From contig JAPTOF010000020.1 of the NCBI GenBank assembly GCA_028554755.1, positions 6,639,001-6,703,000 of the forward strand: DNA of 64,000 bases, read 5' to 3'. The first letter of the stretch is position 1. The number at the start of each line of letters is the position of its first letter. This DNA is from Cordia subcordata. Taxonomy: Eukaryota; Streptophyta; Magnoliopsida; Boraginales; Cordiaceae. The notes beneath the pieces are model-generated. The model saw only the letters and a program-made list of their open reading frames with translations. It was not told the origin of the DNA and made no database searches. A program made the position numbers and the translations under genes. Below are positions 36,901 to 49,320 of this stretch, one piece after another.

Positions 36901-39900
36901 AGTTTCCAGGTGAGGAAATCCCCTAAAACAGACGGGATGGAAACTATAAATAATTCTTCATGTTCACCCTTTTCCATGGTTTGATATGATTAACATTTCT
37001 GCTCACTCAGCTGTTGTAGGGCCACTTTGGCAAACTTTTGTGTCGTCTATTGGCATCTATGAAAGGTCATTAATTGAAGGTACTGAAGATTCCTATGAAG
37101 GTAGATATGATTCTGATGGTTCAGAGAGAAGCCTTGAATCCTTTGTCATTCAGGTAAAAGCTTCTGCTTTAGGCTATGGTTCCTAGCAAAGCAACTGTTG
37201 GTAAAGAAGGAATTTAAATATAAGCCACATGAGTGAAAGTATGACTACCTATATCTTGATCTTGCAGCTATTTGAGTTTCTGTTGACTATTGTGGGCAGA
37301 CCTAAGTTTTTAAAGGTGTGTTTTCAAAATGCCTACAATGGAATCTTTTCCTCTGATTTTCCATGGTATTTTGTATGTTTAATTTTGGTTGGATATTCTA
37401 AACATCGTACATGTAGGTCATTGCAAGCAATGTCAGAGACTTGGTATACTATACCATTGCTTTCATGCAGATGACAGAGCAGCAGGTATATTTTGGCTGT
37501 ATCACTAATTTATAGTTTGTGTCATGCGTTAAAATGCCATACGAGTACTTCCTCTTTGTCCATGAATTGCACTTTGTTTTCTATCAACTATTAACATATT
37601 GAATACCTGAACTTGTCATCAAGTGAAATTGATTGTAGATAGGCTGGTTAAGAAAGCTGCATTTGATCTTATTTTGGTTTACCTCCATCATATTGACAGA
37701 ACTATAAAGCTATGATCATTTTTACATTGTCATGCGTCTACTGATATCTCATAGTATTTCCATTATGTACGGATACAAATGGTTCTTTGCTCTCTTTTGG
37801 CACCTCTTTTTAAATCTCTTTTATTATTTTCCAATTTTTGGATTGATCAGATGAGTAGTCTGCGTGCAAATTCTCTTAATGTAGGAAGTTGTAAATCTAA
37901 TTTACTTGGAATATGTTAATCAGCAGGGGAATTAGGCTTTCCTTATATGTTTCTCTCCTATTTTGAGCTTTTTAAAAATTCATTTCACTGATTTCATCAG
38001 CTATGTGGCTTTAATCTAGGTTCATAGCTGGTCTCTGGATGCTAATCAATATGTTGCTGATGAGGATGACAATACTTATAGTTGCCGAGTTTCTGGTAAG
38101 TTATTGATGAATGGTCATGAGAGGCCGTGTATGTCCTCTCTGGCACTAACGAATGTATGGTTACATGTTGAGGCGAATTGATATAATGTTTTTCTTAAGT
38201 TACTGGTGCCTGCAATAGTTGATTTTCTAGTAAAATTTCTTAGGTTCACTTTTGCTGGAAGAGGTCATTACTTCTTGCAGTGCCGTAGGAATAGATGCTG
38301 TAATTGATAGTGCACGAAGAAGGTTTGGTGAATCTCAACAAGCTAAAGCTGCTGGTTCTACTGGTTGGTGGAGAGTAAGTAAAAAGATTTACAATTTTAG
38401 GACATGGGTAAATTCACAATTGTGTTGTATGCAAGTACGAATGTTGCATGCCTGATGACTGTAAAACAGCTTGTAAGTGGCTTTGTTCTATACTATGTGC
38501 TTGTAAGTTGCTTGGAATACAGCAGCTGAATGGTAACCATGAACATCCTTCTAGTTCTGTGGTGGAAAAGGTAAAATCTTGGCATAAGGGCTTCGTATTT
38601 CTTGCTGAAATGAGTCTCTGAAATAGGTTTATGCTGTCTTTTGCTATTTAAATAGCTATAGTGACAAAGACATGGAATTCTCGTACTCAGAAGGGAAGGA
38701 CATATGCATTTGGTCTCTGTTCAACTGAGTCTGTTATAATGAATTGATGTCAGCTGCCTAATGCTGTGGTATATTAGAGTTCCCTAATGTAGTTGAGGAG
38801 CCATATTGGTTTCATTATGCTTAATGACTGATCTTGCTAAATTTAATACATATTTGTTTCATTATATGACTGATATTGCTACTTAAGATTTATAGATTGA
38901 ATTTTTCATCTATCAAATGTGTGGCTTTTGGTTAAGGTAATCATTTCAGTGAGAGCTTGTGGATATGTCTCAAGCATCAGCACTGGACTGGATATTATTT
39001 TGGCCAGAGTTTGCTTTTATTTATATATTATCTAATCACCTTTTGGAATAATGATTTTGGTAGATAAGAGAGGCTACTCTATTTGCGTTGGCTTCTGTAT
39101 TGGAGCAAGTTCTTGAGGCAGAGGTCTGTTGTCCCTTCGTGATTCTTTATTGCACATTATATGATGAGTTTTTGGTTTCTTAGGAGCAATATAACATTCT
39201 GTATTCAATTTTGGATAGTTATAGTATAATTGTTTAAGTCGTATCTTAGGATAGTTTAGAGAGGACTAAAAAACTAGATCCATATTTCTCTGTTCCACTC
39301 ATTAATTTTCTAATTGTACCATAATTTTCTGTTACAGGATTCTGAAGTTGCCAAAGTCAGCTTAGGTAACATTGTAGAGCAAATTTTGGCAGAAGACTTG
39401 GCAACAGGTATGTGTTCTGATGTTGGGTTCATAGTTTTGTTATGCATGGTGTATACTGACTTAATTGGGGATTCAAGAGGTTTGATACTTGTCTAACTGG
39501 TCGTCATATCCCTAACACCATTCTGTGTATCTCCCCTTCCCCTGGTGTGTGAAGGGGCTATTTGACTGGGTGAGTGGAGTGGGAAGATGGCATGTCCTGC
39601 ATGATGGATTCAGGCATTTAAAATCTGATGAATTATTATGTTTGCTTGTCCAGGAGTACATGAGTTTCCCTTTCTCTATGCACGCATGTTTTCATCAGTG
39701 GCTAAGTTCTCTTCTGTGGTAACTCTCTCTCTGATTTCTGCTTCATGCTTCTCTGAGTGGAAACATCAACTCATTCATTCTTGCTTGTTCAGATAAATGC
39801 TAGAGTCCTGGAGCATTTTCTCTATGCTGCAATTAATGCAATTTCAGTGGATGTGTAAGTGTATATGTTACTTGTTATTTGCTTGATTCTAGAATAACTT

Positions 39901-42900
39901 TGTTGATGATAGTTTCACTAATTACAGGCCGTCTCCTGTAAAAGTTGGTGCATGTCGAGCACTTTCCCAGCTTTTACCTAATGCAAGCAAGGCAATTATT
40001 CATCCCCATATTTTGAATTTGTTCTCATCACTTACAGATCTGCTTAATCAAGTAAGTTCTGCAAAACTTCATATATTTATTATGAAAAGGTATTCACTTT
40101 TATTGCAAAATCTCTCATCTCATGATCATTATCTATTTCCTAGGCATCTGATGAGACCATGCATCTAGTGCTTGAAACATTACAAGCAGCTGTCAAGGCA
40201 GGTTAGTTTCAATGTAACCATTGTGAAAGTTTAATTGATCTTCTTCTCCTGCATCATTTATCTCAATATTGTTCTCTCTTTCTCATTTTTCCATTTGTTT
40301 TAATAAACTAAAGGCCATGAAGCAATTGCATCGGTGGAGTCCATTCTCTCCCCCATTATACTCAATATGTGGGCTTCGCATGTTTCAGACCCCTTCATCA
40401 GCATCGATGCACTTGAGGTTTTGGAGGTAGTTTGAAATGCATTTGCTAGATCTTGTGGTTTTACATTATTCCTTTACATGTCTTCTTCAAGTTTAAGTTA
40501 ACGTGGTTTTCCTCTTTTAGACATGATAACTTGAGAGTGTGTAATGTCCCACATTTGTGGACTACAAGAGAAAGGATGGTTTGTATGTTGCTGTTGTTGG
40601 CTTATCTAATAAACTCAAGACAACTATTTCGAGTTGAAAGAAACCTGAAACAGTTCCATTGGAGCCCCATTTTCTAACCCGTATCAACAACCTTTACAAT
40701 CTTGCATTGCCTGGTTGGGTCTGGTCCAGAGTGTTCCCCTAATCAGGAGATATAGGTCCTCAATTCTTTTTGTTTTCCTTTCTTTATTTGTTGCTGTGCC
40801 CATGGGGTTGATACAACAGGAAAAAGAAATTGGTTTGTAAGTGGTGTTCAATAAAGACTTAATATTCTTTTTCCATGTTGATTTACAATTCCTTCTATAT
40901 TCTTGGGTTAGGATTATGGATAATGTTTTCTTTGTTCAAATTCTCGTTTGCAGTCCATTATATTTCTATTCTTTTCTGAACACTGAAACCTTCTGTTTGG
41001 AATTTGTGCATTCTGATATATCAGTTGTGTGGAGTGTATTGTTTAGCTGGTGAGGCAAACCTTTTCCTCCAGGTCCATTGAGACTTTCGTTTATTGGGAA
41101 ACAAGCTGTCTGTGGTGCTGCTAAATTATATTAAATTTTGATTTATGTAGTTTTACAGTTTATTTGAACCTTAGCGCATAATAGTGCTGGAACTGCTGTT
41201 ATCATCAGTAATGACAGTAATGCTTCATACATTCAAAGTGGCCTACTGCTGCAAATTGGTAAATTATCGCTTCTTTTGACAGTTTAAATTGTTAGAGAGG
41301 AGTTTATTTATTTAATTATTGTCTTTAAGACACAAGAACCAATTTAAGATGGTTTTGGACATGACAGGAGGTGAATGGTGGAAGCACCTTCTAGAAACTG
41401 TAGAAATATAGAGATACTGCATTTTAGTGGGGTATAGGAAGATGGTGCAAAAAGAGTTGGGTGGAGGTACTTAGACAAGGTCCCTCTTATGTGGCTGACG
41501 AACAAAGAAAAAATTGACTCTTTAACATGAACAAGTGTTGTTCCTTATCCTTGTAGCCAACTTCACCTATCCAAATAAGACATGGGCTTGGTTAAAAGTT
41601 TTAGCTATTAAAGAAGGTTTGTGGTTTTTTATTTTATTAATTTAATTTAATTTAATTTCATATTTAATTATTGTCTTCAATAAAATGCTTGGATATTGTC
41701 AGGATAAATGTGAAAATTTCTTGATGTTCTGTTGGTTGGATGTTCCCAATATAAGATACATTCATCAATTCAATAGAACATATCCCTATTTCTCTTGGTC
41801 GTGCAGGCTATAAAAGATGCTCCTGGCTGTTTTCACCTGCTGGCTTGTCGAGTATTACCTTACATTTGTCCAATTCTCAGTAATGTACACTCAGCAAAAC
41901 TTATCTAATCTCGAATTCTGTTTGGAGTGATTTAGCAGCATAGATTTATATATTCTGATCTTCTGTTTCTTGGAAATTGCAGCCGCAGCAGCAGTCAGAT
42001 GGCTTAGTTGCTGGTTCACTGGATCTGGTGACAATGTTGTTAAAGGTAAGTTCAAGTTACTGCACAATGGGAAAAGGACAACTAATCTTCAATTCGACAT
42101 TACTGACAATAGTAAGTGTTTTTCTGCAGAATGCACCTTCTGATGTAGTAAAGGCAGTTTATGAAGTTTCTTTCAATCCCGTTATCCAGATAGTCCTTCG
42201 AAGTGATGACCATAGTGAGATGCAGGTTTTTCACTCCCTTTAGTAGTTTTCTTGTTGCAGCAAAATGCTTCCTTCCTGCTTCTCCCTTTGCTCTGACACT
42301 CTATTTTTTGCTGTTGCTTTTGCCTCAACCAGAATGCTACTCAGTGCTTGGCTGCTCTTATTTCTGGTGGAAAACAAGATTTACTTTCTTGGGGTGGAGA
42401 TTCAGGATTTATTATGAGAAGTTTGCTTGATGTAGCTTCAAGGTTGTTTACTTGTTCTGTTTTTGGTTAGCAACCACTCTTACAAACCTGTGACGTTGCT
42501 GTCTGGTTGTGAAGTGCTGTGACTCCTATCAGTTATATGGTAGCCTGAATCATTTTGTTACTAACTTTATTTTGTGAGGTTATAATTTCTTGGTGGTAGT
42601 TATTTTACGTGTACCCTTTAGCACTATTAAAAACAGTGTGTTCTTATTGTTTATTCTCTAATTAGCTTTTAGTTTCATGAGTTCGTTTGTGCTGTGTTGC
42701 TAACCCCCTTTACAACATGAGTGGGGAGAAAGGGGTTGGCAGATGGTGGCTGTTTCCCCCTTAACCTGTTTAAGGGCATCAGCAATTTGGGAAGTGACAA
42801 TCCATGAATTAGATTGCAAACTGTATTTATCTTTGGAATGTGTACTGTCAATAAGAAAACCATCCTTTGAGCCTCTTAGCACAAGCTGGGTAGTCTTGAT

Positions 42901-45900
42901 AATAGTGATCTGGCAAGAGATCATTTTATGTTCTGCTGTTACTTATTTTGGTTAATTTTATTATTTACTTATGTGTGCTTTGGAGAAATTAATGGGAGAC
43001 TGGGTTGGCCAAATGTTACTTAAACACTCTCACCTAGGTAGGGTTTTGTTACTCGGAAACTCACCCCACATGAATTTATTTGCCAATTCTTTCTTTCACA
43101 TGGGTCGTCCAAAGAATCGCAAATGATATAATGCTCAGTATGATATGTCATTATATAAACCTTGAATCTTTTCCAATATCTAGCTGACCCTTTTAGTACA
43201 AACCAACTTAAGATTAAGCACAGGAAACTGCATTTATATGTAAAACATGCAATTAGTTATCCTGTTGACTCTTATGTACAGGCTCCTAGACCCTGATTTG
43301 GAAAGCTCTGGGTCACTTTTTGTTGGAAGCTATATATTGCAACTTATTTTGCACCTTCCTTCACAAATGGCACAGCATGTTAGAGACCTGGTTGCTGCTC
43401 TAGTTAGGCGAATGCAATCTTCTCAAATAGCTGGACTGAGAAGCTCATTGCTGTTTATATTTGCTCGATTGGTATTATTTTCTGGACTTCAGTATTTTAT
43501 AGTTGAACATCAATTTGATAACTTGATATTTTATAGTTTACAAGCTAAGTTATTTCAAAACCTTTGTCATGCTGGTATTATGGCATGTCTCTTGGTTTAA
43601 AATCTTAATCCGGGTCGCTACTGGATTTTAATCTGTGTTTCATCTATGATGTTAACCTATTTGGAAATATTAGTTTTATATATTATACCCTTATCTTGTC
43701 TGTGAGCCACTTGATGTATTCCCAGCAGGGTTATATTTTATGCAGTCAATAATACGAACCTGAAACGCATCTTTATGAAATACTTGTAGCAAAATGAAAT
43801 ACAGATGTTAATTACAAATCAGAGATAGAAAATAGTACCGGTAGAAAACTCTGGAAGTGCTTGGAGTTACTCGTTATGTAGAGTTGTTATATTTTACCAG
43901 GACGTGGAAGAAAGAATCATATCAGGATTCAAACTTACACCTGAATTATAAAATCCAAGCTTAACAATACTATTGTAAGATTTTACAAACTGTTTTAATA
44001 ACTTTCCCTTGAAGTTTTTGCATCTCTGTTGTTGTTTCTTCAAAATTCTTTAGATAAAACTATAACAATTCATTTCAACTGCAGATCCATATGAGTGTGC
44101 CCCAGGTTGAACAAATCATTGATTTAATGGTCTCCATTCCTGCTGAAGGCCATCAAAACTCTTTTGCTTATGTGATGACCGAGTGGACTAAGCAGCAAGG
44201 CAAGTATACCACTGAAGTTATTTGATTTAATTGAGGAAAGCACTAATTTAATACATACACCTTGTAGACCAAATTTTTCAAATTTTATAAGGTGGCAGCT
44301 TACCTGCTTCGCTCTTCTGCTTTTAACCTATGTATAGCTTCTTGCCTCATATCCTGAAATTTAATTTTGCTTGACAATATGGCTTTAATATATAACAGAT
44401 AAGGCAAGACAATCAGATGATCGTCGTCTATTTGTTTCTTGAGAGAAAGTTGCAGAGAGAAAGTATAATTTATGTGACTTCAGAAGAATGAGTTATCGTA
44501 CGACTGCACATGGTTAGTTGTAACTAACTTGGAAGAGTTCTAGAGCAATCTTAAACTATCTCCAGCTGGAATATGCTGACAGATTCTAAGCATAACTGAA
44601 GTGTTCTAAAGCCTTACTAAGAGATTCTAAGCATAACTAAAAGTGTTCTAGAGCTTGCAGTCCTATTTACATGTTCCTAGCTTCTGCAGTGCGTGTCACC
44701 ACATCAGTTAAGTACCTATCTGCCGTATGATCTCCCCTAAAGCTGTGCTGGCTGAGAACCAAGTGCAGCTTGTGCAGGAGATGCTAAAGCACCAATCAAA
44801 GAGGACCTTTAAGCTTGTAGAGAGGGGTTTATTGTATTAGGTTCTGTTTGCCTAGCTGTGAGCTGTAGAGCTTTGTATAAAATTAATGTCAAATATAGTG
44901 TTCATTGTTTGGCTTTGTACTTTAAGTGTTGAGCTTTTGGCTGTTTCCAAAGCAATATCAGGATTCGAAAAATATTTGAGTGGTAGTTTTGAGGAAAAAC
45001 GAAAAAAAAAGACATTATGACGTGATTAAAAAACGACCTCCTCAAAGGCTATTTTGAAAAGCTCAAATCTGAAGACTTTTGATTTTTTAGCTTTGGCTTT
45101 TACCTAAAAGCTCTTTTAGAAATGAGTGTCTAAAACTAGACAGGTTAATTTCAATTTTTAAACTCACAAAAAACACTTTTTTGTTTTGCTGAGTTCACAA
45201 AAGAAAGAACACTTTGATTTGGCTAAAAGTTAGGTGGACAGAGCCTTATTTATTATACTTGGACACGCCTGTTCGTTATACTTGGTACACCCCCTCACAT
45301 GTAGGTATGATTTTGTTTCAAGCCTTGTACATGGACAAGTTTAATGTTTTTTACTTGAGTTCTAATACCAAAAGTGACCAACTTACCTAAAAGTTTAAGC
45401 TTTAAAGAGGGGTTTAATGTATTTACTGATTAACATGTCTCCTCTTGTGCTTTAATGTGAATTGTTTGATCTTGGACTACTCTTCATGGCATCAATTGTT
45501 TTTAAAATGTAAACTCATCATTCTTAACATGGTATTAGAGTTGGGCCATTGGTCCAATTTTGTAATTAATCGTGCATATCTATCTATGCATGACCCATGT
45601 CTCTCCTTGGTTTTAATCCAGTCTTGTACATCTTTCATCCATCAACACCAATTCATCTTATGTCAATCTAGGTGGTGACTCACCTTACAGGCAGCCACCA
45701 CCAATTCAGTTCAGTTTCTGGCCATTCGCGTGGTGACTTGTTTAGTTTCAGGTCACACGTGAGGCTATTGTAATATATTCTTGTCCCAAATGGAAAAGTC
45801 ACCATCTTTAACTAAAACATGTAAGATTTTAGGCTACTCCTTTTGGCACCACTTGGTTTTAAGAGAGAACACCATGATCTAACAGGGTGCCTAAACCATC

Positions 45901-48900
45901 ATCACCTTATTCAAGAAGGAAGGACAAGGTAGAATGGAATTTCGCTAGAAATGGCATATTCACAGTAAATTCTTTTCACAGAGCTCTTGTTAATGAAGCT
46001 AAGCCTAGTATCCATGTTCAGTTTCATGGAAGGATATTTGGAAGTCATCTGCCTCAATTAGAGTTACCTACTTTGCTTGGGAGGTGGCTTGGGAGATTTT
46101 TTAACTTTTTTTTGGGTAAATGTGGCTTGGGAGAATCTTAACAATGGATAGAAGTAGAGGCAAGTAGCTGTGTATAGATGTGTTCTAAGCAAAGATAATA
46201 TGGAAATAGTGCAATATCTATTTCTTAGATGTGTCTAGGCTAGAAGTCTCTGGGAGATCGCCTTTTTATCACAAGGATATAATGGTTGCTTCAGTCGTTT
46301 CATGAGCAGATAACAAAATTGGAATAGGTTCAAGACATCCATACACTAGAAGTAAATCATTTGCCTGATGTCTCTCACTATAATTCAGCATCTATGGATA
46401 GAAAGGAATCAAAGTGCTTTTGAAGGCAAGGAATTATCTCACCATTTTGCTTGCTACATGACATTTGATTTTGGACAGAAGGTTCTTGGCCAGCTGACAT
46501 AGGCAGCATTCAAGATTATATAGATAGTTTGAAGAGCTAATACAATTTGAGGTTGCTTCTTTCACATCCTCGATGCATTAATTAAATTCTTTACCCCCAA
46601 GGAAGAGGAAAAAAGGTATATTGTGCTTTATTCTCTTCTACTGTGAGTCTAGAGGGAATAATGTGGAGGTGGTGGAAATTGGAAAGTACCTTGTTTAGCG
46701 AGTAATAGGGGATTTTCTGGCTAGAAAACTTGGATATTGAGCTCTAGGAGTTATTGTCAACTTAGTGGGAACTTTTAAAACTGGAAATCTTATACTGTCT
46801 GTTTCAAGTCAAAATTTTTATTTTGTGAGAATCTAAAATTAGTAAGAGGGCTATGGTGCGCTGTGGTTTAGTTTGGCTCGGTTTGCTAGTAAGCTATGAT
46901 TCCTAGGGATTTTCAATTGGTTGCCGTCAGACCTTGCTGCATTGTTGGATGTTATTTTTGCCATCAATATCATTTTATAGATATGGATGATATGGTTGGT
47001 TTGGCTGACTCATGCCTATTTCAGTATTGGCTGCTATCTTCTGAACCACAAAAGAGGTACATTAATGTCTAAAATTGAAAACTCTACTGTCTGATGACTA
47101 TTTTCTAGGAGAGTTGAATCAAATCAGTCATTAGAGTTTACCATTTTATGTTTGTTTCCAATTGCTCTGTCCAAGTCAAATGATATTCTGTATGATGCCT
47201 ACTGTGTGCAGGAGAAATACAAGGGGCCTACCAAATCAAAGTGACAACAACAGCTTTGGCTTTGTTACTAGCAACAAAACACATTGAATTGGAGAAGATC
47301 AAACTCCAAGGCCATCTAATTAAGGTTAGTTAAAATGTTTATTTCACTAGCTATTAGCTGAAAATGTTGGGCTTGACACATTTCATTTGAATTGAAGTCT
47401 ACTCCAGGGATAACTACTCGTTCCAGAGCTAAACTAGCTCCAGATCAGTGGACATTAGTGTCTCTACCTGCAAAGGTACTCACGATCCTTCTTTGGCTTT
47501 TCTTGTGGAATATGTATTATATCTATATTCACTCTCTCTTCACACACATCTGAGTGCTCGTGATCACAAAATGCATACATACTGGCTCTCTTCTTCCGCT
47601 TTTATTTTCCTTTTCCCCCTTATTATTATTATTATTTTTTGTTTCGTTTTGTGGGGGGGTGGGGTGGGCATACATACTGGCTCTCTTCTTCCGCTTTTAT
47701 TTTCTTTTTCCCCCTTGATTTTTTTTTTCTTTTTGGTTTTGTGGGGAGAGGGTTGTCCTCTCAGTGTGGGAATGTATGTGATGTACAACACTCGAACAGA
47801 TATTACCTTGTGATATTAGAAAATCCAACTCTCTCTCTTAAGTTGCATCATTATGATTAAAGATCTTTCATGGTCTATGCCTATGAGCTCCTTTTTCTTG
47901 TGTAGATATTTGCATAGCCCGCAGAGCTGCTGCCCTTCTTACGCAGATAGGCTTATTGAATTAATTTCTATGAAACTGTCAGAAATAACGTTTCTGGATA
48001 GAACAAAAATATTAGAAACATGTTGTTTCTAGTCCCTTAGCATTTGTGACTTGAAATCAAAAGGAAGAATACTAAATGCACTTGTTCCTTCTGAATTAAT
48101 TTTCAGAAAATGATTTTGGAGGACAAGTCAATGGACAATTCACCTTTTTGTTTTTTGTCTTCTGCTATGTTGTGAAAAAAGAAACTCTTTTTGAAAACTG
48201 CACCAACCAGGCATATAGACCAGTTTTACTTCTGATTTTGAATGATTTGATAACGAACATGCTTCCTGGATATGATAGATATTGGCTCTACTGGCGGATG
48301 CACTGATTGAGATACAAGAGCAAGTTCATGAAGGCGAGGAGGTAATCACTATTAATCACTATGGTATGAGCATCTCAGGTAACAGTATATGGAGATGCAA
48401 CAGTAAGCTTATGCTTTTAATCCATGTTTATGGCAGGATAGTGATTGGGAAGAAATTCCATCTGGTCATATCGAGGACCAAGATTTCTGGTATTCAGCCA
48501 GTTCTACATCATATGGCAGACCAACACAAAACTATCTTGATGCACTGGCAAAGTCATACAATGAGGTGTCCATGAAAACCGAAGCAACCTTTTCCTCGTC
48601 CAGAAATTTTTTGCATTCTCTCTTTCTTGCTTCGCTTAACTTGATTTTCTTTTTTGTGAACTTCAAGGACCAAGATGATGGGTATGAAGATGAACTCCTA
48701 AGTCATTCTGACCCCCTTAATGAGGTTAGCTTTTGTCAATAGACGTGGCTTATTTTGTATAGATATCTTCCAGGTCTCGGCACATGACTCACTGAGCTGC
48801 ATCCTCTTGCAGATGAACATGGTTAATTATCTTGCGGAATTCTTGGTGAAATTTTCTCAGAGTGACCGCCAATATTTTGATCTTCTTTTGCAGGTTCGGT

Positions 48901-49044
48901 TTAATTTCTGACAGAATTATCAGTAGTATGGAAGTTCAATATCTATCCATCTCCTGAAAGTCTGACTTATTTGTTTATCAATTAAAATTGCAGAATTTAA
49001 CAAAAGCTCAACGTGACACTGTTCAGATGGTGCTAAATCAGTGA
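27954..49044 (+). CDS. IPO9: Importin-9-type nuclear transport receptor, 33 exons
   Basis: Thirty-three exons join without a frame break to encode 1020 residues, about the length usual for importin-9. The N terminus ([20 protein letters not shown], then [18 protein letters not shown]) is the importin-beta N-terminal region that binds Ran-GTP. The rest forms HEAT-type helical repeats, with [15 protein letters not shown] (exon 4), [17 protein letters not shown] (exon 12), a TRSRAK segment (exon 28), and acidic stretches DSDWEEIP and [11 protein letters not shown] near the C terminus. In animals and yeast this family imports histones, ribosomal proteins and other basic cargo; a similar role here is inferred. 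The frame is maintained by one AT-AC intron and two GC-AG introns. Introns 6 and 26 have grown by transposon insertion. No disabling change was seen, so the gene appears intact. Confidence 0.95.
29148..29313 (+). other. IPO9: U12-type AT-AC intron (importin intron 2)
   Basis: The donor reads ATATCCTT directly after the codons for LRQ, an exact match to the U12-type AT-AC donor. The intron ends in TAC. A branch-like ATTTAAC lies at 29297-29303, with the likely branch A at 29302 about 11 bases from the 3' end, as U12 introns require. Splicing gives [11 protein letters not shown], matching the RQLA motif conserved in importin-9 proteins. A GT-AG alternative (donor four bases before the AT-AC donor site, acceptor 3 bases later) keeps frame but yields GLPAVLLKQ and loses that motif. 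Confidence 0.85.
31401..31581 (+). other. IPO9: GC-AG intron (importin intron 4)
   Basis: The donor is GCAAGT after the codons for NMNA plus one base. It joins to [11 protein letters not shown] across a normal AG acceptor. A nearby GT (ggcaa/gt) would shift the frame, so the GC donor is needed to keep the protein. Confidence 0.82.
32859..33076 (-). repeat. 3' LTR of the intronic copia element
   Basis: About 218 bp matching 36391-36609, with roughly a tenth of positions different by eye, mostly C/T and G/A changes. This suggests an old insertion with decay of methylated cytosines. Next to the GCTAC duplication the terminus reads TA rather than the usual TG on the plus strand. Confidence 0.85.
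36371..36390 (-). other. tRNA primer-binding site of the copia element
   Basis: On the minus strand TGGTATCCAGAGCAGGTT lies directly next to the 5' LTR. It is a near match to the TGGTATCAGAGC... site complementary to initiator methionine tRNA used by plant copia elements, with one inserted base. Confidence 0.8.
36391..36609 (-). repeat. 5' LTR of the intronic copia element
   Basis: About 219 bp. Read on the minus strand it starts TGTTAGAGTAAAGG and ends TATCTTGTA, directly against the primer-binding site. Confidence 0.85.
42443..43281 (+). other. Importin intron 24 with a possible gag-like fragment
   Basis: The 839-bp intron contains a minus-strand frame at about 42924-42700 with [15 protein letters not shown] and [20 protein letters not shown], which loosely recall copia gag. 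The similarity is weak and no element ends were found. Confidence 0.25.
44840..45245. mobile_element. Tourist-like MITE in importin intron 26
   Basis: Ends GGTTCTGTTTGCC and (read inward) GGCTCTGTCCACC form an imperfect inverted repeat. TTA flanks both sides (44837-44839, 45246-45248). Internal arms contain complementary aagctctt-type and gagcttt motifs. Length is 406 bp; no coding capacity. Confidence 0.65.
45412..45884 (+). mobile_element. TRIM-like element in importin intron 26
   Basis: Two short repeats of about 120 bp, ending at 45529 and 45884, share gatcttggactactc/gattttaggctactc, ggcatcaattg/ggcaccacttg and a final taaca. Directly after the first lies TGGTATTAGAGTTGGGCC, like a primer-binding site. 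The second begins near 45765 (tgtaatatattcttgtccc) after a purine-rich gtgagg. The internal part is only about 235 bp with no frame. It is related to the LTRs at 52384 and 56809. The left boundary is approximate. Confidence 0.6.
45887..46750 (+). pseudogene. LINE 3' fragment in importin intron 26
   Basis: The frame from 45887 gives [20 protein letters not shown] then [14 protein letters not shown], typical of the segment after a plant LINE reverse transcriptase. Later broken frames give [22 protein letters not shown]. Stops and frameshifts are many. It abuts the TRIM-like element. Confidence 0.6.
47572..47750. repeat. Tandem duplication of about 97 bp in importin intron 28
   Basis: Two copies start at about 47572 and 47668 with catacatactggctctcttc, then tccgcttttattttc, then ttttgtgggg. 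They differ in the poly-T and ATT runs between. It lies between exons 28 and 29. Confidence 0.85.
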
Positions 49045-49320
49045 GGAAAAGGTTTGGTATTTCTCAGTTTTCCTTATGGAGGGTGCATATATCCTCCTCG
49101 ATTGAGCAAGTTTGAGTCATTCATTTTTATCAGCGTTATTCTGGATAATTGATATTTTGTTGTATAGTGGATTTTTTTTTTTCTGTGTGGGGTGAGTTAT
49201 GAGGTGATGATATCCATTTGTTTATATAATTTTTTGCATACTTACCTGTTTATATTTTTCTCTTCTCTTTTAGCATCAAAAGGAGCACGATTTTGAAATA
49301 TGTTGTATGCACAAGTTACA
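49045..49320 (+). other. IPO9: 3' untranslated region of the importin gene
   Basis: T-rich sequence after the TGA stop at 49042-49044. Plant-type poly(A) context (tttgttgtatag, tatataatttt) occurs in the next 250 bases. The cleavage site cannot be fixed. Confidence 0.4.

Larger units (their letters stand above)
44200..47211 (+). other. IPO9: GC-AG intron (importin intron 26), 3.0 kb
   Basis: The donor GCAAGT follows AAG in the codons for KQQ plus one base. The acceptor tgtgtgcag at 47203-47211 joins it to [11 protein letters not shown]. Use of the downstream GT would shift the frame. The intron is enlarged by a MITE (44840-45245), a TRIM-like element (about 45412-45884) and a LINE fragment (about 45887-46750). 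Confidence 0.82.
27954..49044 (+). other. IPO9: Exon map of the importin-9 gene
   Basis: Exons: 1 27954-28065; 2 29086-29147; 3 29314-29406; 4 31229-31400; 5 31582-31694; 6 32658-32744; 7 36645-36761; 8 36846-36909; 9 37011-37153; 10 37268-37315; 11 37417-37485; 12 38020-38095; 13 38244-38374; 14 39064-39123; 15 39338-39407; 16 39654-39718; 17 39793-39854; 18 39928-40051; 19 40144-40201; 20 40314-40426; 21 41807-41884; 22 41983-42045; 23 42130-42225; 24 42333-42442; 25 43282-43471; 26 44085-44199; 27 47212-47324; 28 47398-47475; 29 48279-48341; 30 48437-48565; 31 48668-48724; 32 48813-48893; 33 48994-49044. The total is 3063 nt including the TGA. Each junction was chosen by splice dinucleotide, frame and protein similarity; the exon 28 acceptor is the least certain because the nearer AG would create a stop. 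Confidence 0.88.

Noticed and set aside
40530..40680. LTR-like motif gtaatgtcccacatttgtgg in importin intron 20
   Set aside because: It resembles plant LTR promoter regions, but no second repeat, primer site or target duplication was found.
43247..43600. A 117-codon frame taken as a separate gene
   Set aside because: Only 43282-43471 is coding (importin exon 25). The ends are intron.
47448..47813. A 121-codon plus-strand frame
   Set aside because: It runs from exon 28 into intron 28 of the importin gene and through a tandem duplication.
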